Of a DNA stretch of 64,000 bases, positions 54,201 to 64,000 are shown piece after piece. How positions within the stretch are numbered: the first letter of the stretch is position 1; each line of letters starts with the position of its first letter. The stretch comes from Hippophae tibetana. Lineage: Eukaryota > Streptophyta > Magnoliopsida > Rosales > Elaeagnaceae. The DNA is taken from the NCBI GenBank assembly GCA_037013495.1, contig CM072810.1, positions 38,345,843-38,409,842 of the forward strand, given 5' to 3'. The notes below the pieces were generated by a model. The model did no database searches, had not been told where the DNA came from, and saw nothing but the letters and a program-made list of their open reading frames with translations. The position numbers and the translations under genes are program-made.

Positions 54201-57200
54201 ATGGCAATCCACTTTCATTGACGGAAATAGCTTGACTTTATAGACATCAAGTATAGTGGTACGAACGAAGCTATTTTGACACAATTGTTAGAAATGATGA
54301 ATCTAATACCAATGAAGAGAAAATATCTATACTTTCCCATAGATTTACTAAATTTCTTAGAAAGAATAAACCCGTTTTTAGGGATTTAAGAAAAAGGTAA
54401 TTCGAGCTCTAAAATGATTATTTCAATGAATTTATAGTTGTATTTCTTGCAAGAAACTTCAAACATTTTGGAGACCACTCATATAGGCATTTGAACAAAA
54501 AACTAAATCTAGAACTATGCAACTGAATATAAAATTTGAACTCTATATCATGCAAGAGGATGAAACTTTGAACAAATTCTATGCAGGTTTTTGAATCATT
54601 ATCAACTACCCGTACAATTTGGATGGACCTATTTGGAAAAAAAAGTAGATTGACAAAATTGTAGTTAGCCTACATTATCATTTTCAAGAAAAAGATACCT
54701 TGCTTAAATCCATATAGAAGGCCTGTGAACTTACTGTTAAATGAATCAGTTGGGAAATTATTCGAACTGCATTATTTGTTGCCAAGATGATAGCAATCCA
54801 CTTTCGTGGACGGAAATAGCTTGACTTTATAGACATCAAGTATAGTGGTACGAACGAAGCTATTTTGACACAATTGTTAGAAATGATGAATCTAATACCA
54901 ATGAAGAGAAAATATCTATACTTTCCCATAGATTTACTAAATTTCTTAGAAAGAATAAACCCGTTTTTAGGGATTTAAAAAAAAGGTAATCCGAGCTCTA
55001 AAATGATTATTTCAATGAATTTATAGTTGTATTTCTTCCAAGCGACTTCAAACATTTTGGACACCACTCATATAGGCATTTGAGCAAAAAACTAAATCTA
55101 GAACTATGTAGCTGAACATAAATTTTGAACTCTATATCATGCAAGAGGATAAAACTTTGAACAAATTCTACGCAGGTTTTTCAATCAATTTCAACTACCC
55201 GTACAATTTGGATGGACCTATTTGGAAAAAAAAGTAGATTGAGAAAATTGTAGTTAGCCTACATTATCATTTTCAAGAAAAAGATACCTTGCTTAAATCC
55301 ATATAGAAGGCCTGTGAACTTACTGTTAAATGAATCAGTTGGGAAATTATTCGAACTACATTATTTGTTGCCAAGATGATGGCAATCCACTTTCGTGGAC
55401 GGAAATAGCTTGACTTTATAGACATCAAGTATAGTGGTACGAACGAAGCTATTTTGACACAATTGTTAGAAATGATGAATCTAATACCAATGAAGAGAAA
55501 ATATCTATACTTTCCCATAGAGTTACTAAATTTCTTAGAAAGAATAAACCCGTTTTTAGGGATTTAAGAAAAAGGTAATTCGAGCTCTAAAATGATTATT
55601 TCAATGAATTTATAGTTGTATTTCTTCCAAGAAACTTCAAACATTTTGGAGACCACTCATATAGGCATTTGAACAAAAAACTAAATCTAGAACTATGCAA
55701 CTGAATATAAAATTTGAACTCTATATCATGCAAGAGGATGAAACTTTGAACAAATTCTATGCAGGTTTTTGAATCATTATCAACTACCCGTACAATTTGG
55801 ATGGACCTATTTGGAAAAAAAAGTAGATTGACAAAATTGTAGTTAGCCTACATTATCATTTTCAAGAAAAAGATACCTTGCTTAAATCCATATAGAAGGC
55901 CTGTGAACTTACTGTTAAATGAATCAGTTGGGAAATTATTCGAACTGCATTATTTGTTGCCAAGATGATAGCAATCCACTTTCGTGGACGGAAAGAGCTT
56001 GACTTTATAGACATAAAGTATAGTGGTACGAGCGAAGCTATTTTGACACAATTGTTAGAAATGATGAATCTAATACCAATGAAGAGAAAATATCTATACT
56101 TTCCAATAGATTTACTAAATTTCTTAGAAAGAATAAACCCGTTTTTAGCGATTTAAAAAAAAGGTAATCCGAGCTCTAAAATGATTATTTCAATGAATTT
56201 ATAGTTGTATTTCTTCCAAGCGACTTCAAACATTTTGGACACCACTCATATAGGCATTTGAGCAAAAAACTAAATCTAGAACTATGTAGCTGAACATAAA
56301 TTTTGAACTCTATATCATGCAAGAGGATAAAACTTTGAACAAATTCTACGCAGGTTTTTCAATCAATTTCAACTACCCGTACAATTTGGATTGATCTATT
56401 TGGAAAAAAAAGTAGATTGAGAAAATTGTTGTAAGCCTACATTATCATTTTCAAGAAAAAGATACCTTGCTTAAATCCATATAGAAGGCCTGTGAACTTA
56501 CTGTTAAATGAATCAGTTGGGAAATTATTCGAACTGCACTATTTGTTGCCAAGATGATGGCAATCCACTTTCGTGGACGGAAATAGCTTGACTTTATAGA
56601 CATCAAGTATAGTGGTACGAACGAAGCTATTTTGACACAATTGTTAGAAATGATGAATCTAATACCAATGAAGAGAAAATATCTATACTTTCCAATGGAT
56701 TTACTAAATTTCTTAGAAAGAATAAACCCGTTTTTAGGGATTTAAAAAAAAGGTAATCCGAGCTCTAAAATGATTATTTCAATGAATTTATAGTTGTATT
56801 TCTTCCAAGCGACTTCAAACATTTTGGACACCACTCATATAGGCATTTGAGCAAAAAACTAAATCTAGAACTATGTAGCTGAACATAAATTTTGAACTCT
56901 ATATCATGCAAGAGGATAAAACTTTGAACAAATTCTACGCAGGTTTTTCAATCAATTTCAACTACCCGTACAATTTGGATGGACCTATTTGGAAAAAAAA
57001 GTAGATTGAGTAAATTGTAGTTAGCCTACATTATCATTTTCAAGAAAAAGATACCTTGCTTAAATCCATATAGAAGGCCTGTGAACTTACTGTTAAATGA
57101 ATCAGTTGGGAAATTATTCGAACTGCATTATTTGTTGCCAAGATGATGGCAATCCACTTTCGTGGACGGAAATAGCTTGACTTTATAGACATCAAGTATA

Positions 57201-57340
57201 GTGGTACGAACGAAGCTATTTTGACACAATTGTTAGAAATGATGAATCTAATACCAATGAAGGGAAAATATCTATACTTTCCCATAGATTTACTAAATTT
57301 CTTAGAAAGAATAAACCCGTTTTTAGGGATTTAAAAAAAA
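51250..57340 (+). repeat. Mixed monomers with a dimer-like duplication and two single-base insertions
   Basis: The private TTTCATTGATGG (53036) and TTTCATTGACGG (54214) are 1,178 bp apart and mark a duplicated dimer. ATAGCA monomers start at 51840, 53609, 54787 and 55965. The first two are 1,769 bp apart, two more than three standard monomers, because of an extra A in the A8 run near 52278 and an extra T at about 52323. TGGATTGATC at 52262 and 56387 ties this part to the 45-51 kb hexamer. The ATGTAGCTG/GATAAAAC variant appears here for the last time, near 56877. Confidence 0.82.
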
Positions 57341-59241
57341 GGTAATCTGAGCTCCAAAATGATTATTTCAATGAATTTATAGTTGTATTTCTTCCAAGAA
57401 ACTTCAAACATTTTGGAGACCACTCATATAAGCATTTGAGCAAAAAACTAAATCTAGAACTATGCAACTGAACATAAATTTTGAACTCTATATCATGCAA
57501 GAGGATTAAACTTTGAACAAATTCTATGCAGGTTTTTCAATCATTATCAACTACTCGTACAATTTGGAAGGACCTATTTGGAAAAAAAAGTAGATTGACA
57601 AAATTGTTGTTAGCCTACATTATCATTTTCAAGAAAAAGATACCTTGCTTAAATCCATATAGAAGGCTTGTGAACTTACTGTTAAATGAATCAGTTGGGA
57701 AATTATTCGAACTACATTTTTTGTTGCCAAGACGATAGCAATCCACTTTCGTGGACGGAAAGAGCTTGACTTTATAGACATAAAGTATAGTGGTACGAAC
57801 GAAGCTATTTTGACACAATTGTTAGAAATGATGAATCTAATACCAATGAAGAGAAAATATCTATACTTTCCCATAGATTTACTAAATTTCTTAGAAAGAA
57901 TAAACCCGTTTTTAGGGATTTAAAAAAAAATTAATTCGAGCTCTAAAATGATTATTTCAATGAATTTATAGTTGTATTTCTTCCAAGAAACTTCAAACAT
58001 TGTGGAGACCACTCATATAGGCAATTGAACAAAAAACTAAATCTAGAACTATGCAGCTGAACATAAATTTTGAACTCTATATCATGCAAGAGGATGAAAC
58101 TTTGAACAAATTCTATGCAGGTTTTTGAATCATTATCAACTACCCGTACAATTTGGATGGACCTATTTGGAAAAAAAAAGTAGATTGAGAAAATTGTTGT
58201 TAGCCTACATTATCATTTTCAAGAAAAAGATACCTTGCTTAAATCCATATAGAAGGCCTGTGAACTTACTGTTAAATGAATCAGTTGGGAAATTATTCGA
58301 ACTGCATTATTTGTTGCCAAGATGATGGCAATCCACTTTCGTGGACGGAAATAGCTTGACTTTATAGACATCAAGTATAGTGGTACGAACGAAGCTATTT
58401 TGACACAATTGTTAGAAATGATGAATCTAATACCAATGAAGAGAAAATATCTATACTTTCCCATAGATTTACTAAATTTCTTAGAAAGAATAAACCCGTT
58501 TTTAGGGATTTAAGAAAAAGGTAATTCGAGCTCTAAAATGATTATTTCAATGAATTTATAGTTGTATTTCTTCCAAGAAACTTCAAACATTTTGGAGACC
58601 ACTCATATAGGCATTTGAACAAAAAACTAAATCTAGAACTATGCAACTGAACATAAAATTTGAACTCTATATCATGCAAGAGGATGAAACTTTGAACAAA
58701 TTCTATGCAGGTTTTTCAATCATTATCAACTACCCGTACAATTTGGATGGACCTATTTGGAAAAAAAAAGAAGATTGAGAAAATTGTTGTTAGCCTACAT
58801 TATCATTTTCCAGAAAAAGATACCTTGCTTAAATCCATATAGAAGGCTTGTGAACTTACTGTTAAATGAATCAGTTGGGAAATTATTCGAACTACATTTT
58901 CTGTTGCCAAGACGATAGCAATCCAATTCGTGGACGGAAAGAGCTTGACTTTATAGACATCAAGTATAGTTGTACGAGCAAAGCTATTTTGACACAATTG
59001 TTAGAAATGATGATTCTAATACCAATGAAGAGAAAATATCTATGCTTTCCCATAGATTTACTAAATTTCTTAGAAAGAATAAACCCGTTTTTAGGGATTT
59101 TAAAAAAAGGTAATCCGAGCTCTAAAATGATTATTTCAATGAATTTATAGTTGTGTTTCTTCCAAGAAACTTCAAACATTTTGGAGGCCACTCATATAGG
59201 CATTTGAGAAAAAAACAAAATCTAGAACTATGCAGTTGAAC

Positions 59242-60037
59242 ATAAATTTTGAACTCTATATCATGCAAGAGGATGAAAATTTGAATAAATTCTACGCAGG
59301 TTTTTCAAACATTATCAACTACTCGTAAAATTTGGATGGACCTATTTGGAAAAAAAAGTAGATTGAGAAAATTGTTGTTAGCCTACATTATCATTTTCAA
59401 GAAAAAGATACCTTGATTAAATCCTTATTGAAGGCCTGTGAACTTACTGTTAAATGAATCAGTTGAGAAATTATTCAAACTGTAATATTTGTTGCCAAGA
59501 AGATAGCAATCCACTTTCGCGGATGGAAAGAGCTTGACTTTATAGACATCAAGTATAGTGGTACGAGCGAAGCAATTTTGACACAATTGTTAGAATTGAT
59601 GGATCTAATACCAATGAAGAGAAAATATCTATACTTTCCCATAGATTTACTAAATTTCTTAGAAAGAATAAACCCATTTTTAGGGATTTAAAAAAAAGGT
59701 AATCCGAGCTCCAAAATGATTATTTCAATGAATTTATAGTTGTATTTCTTCCAAACAACTTCAAACATTGTGGATGAACAAAAAATTTGAACTCTATATC
59801 ATGCAAGAGGATGAAACTTTGAACAAATTCTATGCAGGTTTTTGAATCATTATCAACTACCCGTACAATTTCGATGGACCTATTTGGAAAAAAAAGTAGA
59901 TTGAGAAAATTGTTGTTAGCCTACATTATCATTTCCAAGAAAAAGATACCTTGCTTAAATCCATATAGAAGGCCTGTGAACTTACTGTTAAATGAATCAG
60001 TTGGGAAATTATTCGAACTACATTATTTGTTGCCAAG
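59242..60037 (+). repeat. Truncated monomer: 51 bp deletion at 59774/59775
   Basis: Between the GCAGG landmarks at about 59297 and 59835 the spacing is 538 bp instead of 589. The missing part would run from the GACCACTC segment to just before TGAACA; the junction reads TGTGGATGAACAAAAAATTTG. The deletion removes the start of gag-like block b. Bases after the junction share TGAACAAAAAATTTG, TTTCGATGG, ATTTCCAAG, TTTGTAGAC and TATAATTTCC with the next monomer 588 bp on, so the two neighbours are recent duplicates and the deletion is limited to one of them. Confidence 0.88.
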
Positions 60038-61473
60038 ATGATAGCAATCCACTTTCGTGGACGGAAAGAGCTTGACTTTGTAGACATCAAGTATAGTGGT
60101 ACGAGCGAAGCTATTTTCACACAATTGTTAGAAATGATGAATCTAATACCAATGAAGAGAAAATATCTATAATTTCCCATAGATTTACTAAATTTCTTAG
60201 AAAGAATAAACTCGTTTTTAAAGATTTAAGAAAAAGGTAATCCGAGCTCTAAAATGATTATTTCAATGAATTTATAGTTGTATTTCTTCCAAGAAACTTC
60301 AAAAATTTTGGAGACCACTCATATAGGTATTTGGCCAAAAAATAAATCTAGAAATATGCAGCTGAACAAAAAATTTGAACTCTATATCATGCAAGAGGAT
60401 GAAACTTTGAACAAATTCTATGCAGGTTTTTGAATCATTATCAACTACCCGTACAATTTCGATGGACCTATTTGGAAAAAAAAGTAGATTGAGAAAATTG
60501 TTGTTAGCCTACATTATCATTTCCAAGAAAAAGATACCTTGCTTAAATCCATATAGAAGGCCGGTGAACTTACTGTTAAATGAATCAGTTGGGAAATTAT
60601 TCGAACTGCATTATTTGTTGCCAAGATGATAGCAATTCACTTTCGTGGACGGAAAGAGCTTGACTTTGTAGACATCAAGTATAGTGGTACGAGCGAAGCT
60701 ATTTTGACACAATTGTTAGAAATGATGAATCTAATACCAATGAAGAGAAAATATCTATAATTTCCCATAGATTTACTAAATTTCTTAGAAAGAATAAACC
60801 CGTTTTTAAAGATTTAAGAAAAAGGTAATCCGAGCTCTAAAATGATTATTTCAATGAATTTATAGTTGTATTTCTTCCAAGAAACTTCAAAAATTTTGGA
60901 GACCACTCATATAGGCATTTGCACAAAAAACTAAATCTAGAACTATGCAGTTGAACATAAATTTTGAACTCTATATCATGCAAGAGGATGAAACTTTGAA
61001 CAAATTCTATGCAGGTTTTTGAATCATTATCAACTACCCGTACAATTTGGATGGACCTATTCGGGAAAAAAAGTAGATTGAGAAAATTGTTGTTAGCCTA
61101 CATTATCATTTTCAAGAAAAAGATACCTTGCTTAAATCCATATAGAAGGTCTGTGAACTTACTGTTAAATGAATCAGTTGCGAAATTATTCGAACTGCAT
61201 TATTTGTTGCCAAGATGATAGCAATCCACTTTCGCGGATGGAAAGAGCTTGACTTTATAGACATCAAGTATAGTTGTACGAGCGAAGCTATTTTGACACA
61301 ATTGTTAGAAATGATGAATCTAATACCAATGAAGAGAAAATATCTATACTTTCCCATAGATTTACTAAATTTCTTAGAAAGAATAAACCCGTTTTTAGGG
61401 ATTTAAAAAAAAGGTAATACGAACTCTAAAATGATTATTTCAATGAATTTATAGTTGTATTTCTTCCAAGCGA

Positions 61474-62043
61474 CTTCAAACATTTTGCAGACCACTCATA
61501 TAGGCATTTGAGCAAAAAACTAAATCTAGAACTATGCAGCTGAACATAAATTTTGAACTCTATATCATGCAAGAGGATGAAACTTTGAACAAATTCTATG
61601 CAGGTTTTTCAATCAATTTCAACTACCCGTACAATTTGGATGGACCTATTTGGAAAAAAAAGTAGATTGAGAAAATTGTTGTTAGCCTACATTATCATTT
61701 TCAAGAAAAAGATTCCTTGCTTAAATCCTTATTGAAGGCCTGTGAACTTACTGTTAAATGAATGAGTTGGGAAATTATTCAAACTGTAATATTTGTTGCT
61801 AAGAAGATAGCAATCCACTTTGGCGGATGGAAAGAGCTTGACTTTATAGACATCAAGTATAGTGGTACGAGCGAAGCAATTTTGACACAATTGTTAGAAA
61901 TGATGAATCTAATACCAATGAAGAGAAAATATCTATACTTTCCCATAGATTTATTAAATTTCTTAGAAAGAATAAACCCGTTTTTAAGGATTTCAGAAAA
62001 AGGTAATCCGAGCTCCAAAATGATTATTTCAATGAATTTATAG
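61474..62043 (+). pseudogene. Less-decayed gag-like copy in the right flank
   Basis: Here block b is open from 61504 to 61662, has one TAG (61663-61665), then continues to 61758 through TTATTG where interior copies have ATATAG. The stop before KACELTV is therefore missing. A TGA at 61759 follows, and the same frame then stays open to 62040. That last stretch is partly out of the gag-like frame, so its length is not evidence of function. Block c is hit by a private TGA. This copy, with those near 59.4 and 62.9 kb, helps show which stops arose later. It is a relic, not a gene. Confidence 0.55.
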
Positions 62044-64000
62044 TTGTATTTCTTCCAAGCAACTTCAAACATTTTGGAGACCACTCATATAGGTATTTGA
62101 ACAAAAAACTAAATCTAGAACTATGCAGCTGAACATAAATTTTGAACTCTATATCATGCAAGAGGATGAAACTTTGAACAAATTCTACGCAGGTTTTTCA
62201 ATCATTATCAACTACCCGTAGAATTTGGATAAACCTATTTGGGAAAAAAAGTAGATTGAGAAAATTGTTGTTAGCCTACATTATCATTTTCAAGAAAAAG
62301 ATACCTTGCTTAAATCCATATAGAAGGCCTGTGAACTTACTGTTAAATGAATCAGTTGCGAAATTATTCGAACTGCATTATTTGTTGCCAAGATGATAGC
62401 AATCCACTTTCGCGGATGGAAAGAGCTTGACTTTATAGACATCAAGTATAGTGGTACGAGCGAAGCTATTTTGACACAATTGTTAGAAACGATGAATCTA
62501 GAACCAATGAAGAGAAAATATCTATACATTCCCATAGATTTACTAAATTTCTTAGAAAGAATAAAACCGTTTTTAGGGATTTAAAAAAAAGGTAATCTGA
62601 GCTCTAAAATGATTATTTCAATGAATTTATAGTTGTATTTCTTCCAAGCGACTTCAAACATTTTGGAGACCACTCATATAGGCATTTGAGCAGAAAACTA
62701 AATCTAGAACTATGCAGTCAAACATAAATTTTGAACTCTATATCATGCAAGAGGATGAAACTTTGAACAAATTCTACGCAGGTTTTTCAAACATTATCAA
62801 CTACTCGTACAATTTGGATGGACCTATTTGGAAAAAAAAGTAGATTGACAAAATTGTTGTTAGCCTACATTATCATTTTCAAGAAAAAGATACCTTGCTT
62901 AAATCCATATTGAAGGCCAGTGAACTTACTGTTAAATGAATCAGTTGGGAACTTATTCGAACTACATTATTTGTTGCCAAGATGATAGCAATCCACTTTC
63001 GTGGACGGAAAGAGCTTGACTTTATATACATCAAGTATAGTGGTACGAGCGAAGCTATTTTGACACAATTGTTAGAAATGATGAATCTAATAACAATGAA
63101 GAGAAAATATCTATACTTTCCCATAGATTTACTAAATTTCTTAGAAAGAATAAACCCGTTTTTAGGGATTTAAAAAAAAGGTAATCCGAGCTCTAAAATG
63201 ATTATTTCAACGAATTTATAGTTGTATTTGTTCCAAGCGACTTCAAACATTTTGGAGACCACTTATATAGGCATTTGAACAAAAAACTAAATCTAGAACT
63301 ATGGAGCTGAACATAAATTTTGAACTCTATATCATGCAAGAGGATGAAACTTTGAACAAATTCTATGCAGGTTTTTCAATCATTATCAACTGCCCGTACA
63401 ATTTGGATGGACCTATTTGGAAAAAAAAGTAGATTGAGAAAATTGTTGTTAGCGTACATTATCATTTTCAAGAAAAAGATACCTTGCTTAAATCCATATA
63501 GAAGGCCTGTGAACTTACTGTTAAATGAATCAGTTGCGAAATTATTCGAACTGCATTATTTGTTGCCAAGATGATAGCAATCCACTTTCGCGGATGGAAA
63601 GAGCTTGACTTTAGAGACATCAAGTATAGTGGTACGAGCGAAGCTATTTTGACACAATTGTTAGAAATGATGAATCTAATAACAATGAAGAGAAAATATC
63701 TATACTTTCCCATAGATTTACTAAATTTCTTAGAAAGAATAAAACCGTTTTTAGGGATTTAAAAAAAAGGTAATCCGAGCTCTAAAATGATTATTTCAAT
63801 GAATTTATAGTTGTATTTCTTCCAAGCGACTTCAAACATTTTCGAGACCACTCATATAGCCATTTGAGCAGAAAACTAAATCTAGAACTATGCAGTCGAA
63901 CATAAATTTTGAACTCTATATCATGCAAGAGGATGAAACTTTGAACAAATTCTACGCAGGTTTTTCAAACATTATCAACTACTCGTACAATTTGGATGGA

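Larger units (their letters stand above)
1..64000 (+). repeat. Satellite DNA array, ~589 bp monomer, 107 complete copies
   Basis: The same sequence returns every 588-590 bp across the whole window, always in the same orientation. Taking the A of ATGATGGCA/ATGATAGCA as phase 1, monomers start at 582, 1171, 1761, 2350, 2939, 3528, 4118 and so on to 62393, 62982 and 63571. The window opens at phase 10 of a partial monomer and closes about 430 bp into another. Length differences come mainly from single-base changes in A runs. One copy is 51 bp short (59.77 kb). Conserved sites in nearly all copies include TCTAGA, CACAATTGTT and, in most, GAGCTC, so XbaI, MfeI and SacI should each give a 589 bp ladder. 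No transposon, gene or unique spacer interrupts the array. This is seen directly; the identity of the satellite family and its chromosome position are unknown. Confidence 0.98.
57340..64000 (+). repeat. Diverged right-hand flank of the array
   Basis: Monomers starting at 57732, 58322, 58911, 59500, 60038, 60626, 61215, 61804, 62393, 62982 and 63571 carry many private changes, such as GACGATAGC (57731/58910), AAGAAGATAGC (59499/61802), TTCGCGGATGG in several copies, ATGCAGTCA/ATGCAGTCG at about 62713/63891 and CAGAAAAC. The ATGTAGCTG, GATAAAAC and GGACACC variants that are common up to 57 kb are absent. No flanking unique sequence is reached. I infer nearness to an array edge, or an older domain, but the sequence does not show the edge itself. 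Confidence 0.78.

Noticed and set aside
61762..62043. 93-codon plus-strand open frame as a real gene
   Set aside because: It results from private changes in one flank monomer. It starts right after a TGA inside the relic and moves away from the gag-like frame.
1..64000. CRISPR array or bacterial repeat
   Set aside because: Units are 589 bp, directly adjacent and without unique spacers of constant length. No cas genes.
1..64000. Ribosomal spacer, rRNA genes or telomere repeats
   Set aside because: No rRNA or tRNA-like sequence and no TTTAGGG or TTAGGG runs. TTTTTAGGGATTT occurs once per monomer but never in tandem.
1..64000. Naming the satellite family or host species
   Set aside because: I do not recognise the monomer as a published family, and no unique flanking sequence is present to identify the host.

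Overview
This 64 kb window is one uninterrupted array of satellite DNA. A ~589 bp monomer (mostly 588-590 bp, about 31% G+C from a hand count of one copy) repeats head-to-tail from the first base to the last: 107 complete monomers plus a partial one at each end, all in the same orientation. I found no functional protein gene, tRNA, rRNA, CRISPR array, telomere repeat, intact mobile element or unique-sequence gap. The short open frames on both strands are the same few frames repeated at 589 bp spacing.

The most interesting point is where the monomer may come from. Reading the + strand in three shifting frames gives four short peptide blocks. Their order and spacing match the gag polyprotein of plant LTR retrotransposons of the Ty1/copia type (Retrotran_gag_2/UBN2 family). 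They cover about 525 of the 589 bp, broken by frameshifts and by stops that differ between copies. I infer that the satellite arose by tandem amplification of an internal gag fragment. This, together with the long homogeneous array, suggests plant nuclear heterochromatin (pericentromeric, centromeric or subtelomeric). Species and chromosome position cannot be told from the sequence.

Layout: 1-31 kb holds one set of monomer variants arranged in higher-order repeats (HORs): hexamers of 3,535-3,536 bp (1-6 kb and 7.4-14.4 kb), dimers of 1,178-1,179 bp (14.9-17.3, 18.2-20.3 and 28.4-30.8 kb) and a tetramer of 2,358 bp (21.6-26.4 kb). About 31-36 kb is a less ordered transition. 36-57 kb carries a second set: a trimer of 1,766 bp (35.8-42.3 kb), a hexamer of 3,534 bp (45.1-51.3 kb) and shorter duplications. 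From about 57.3 kb to the end the monomers carry more private changes, one has a 51 bp deletion, the commonest derived variant is absent and some gag-relic stops are missing. This looks like an older, less homogenised flank. All distances and variant assignments come from reading the sequence by eye; exact identities need a computed alignment.
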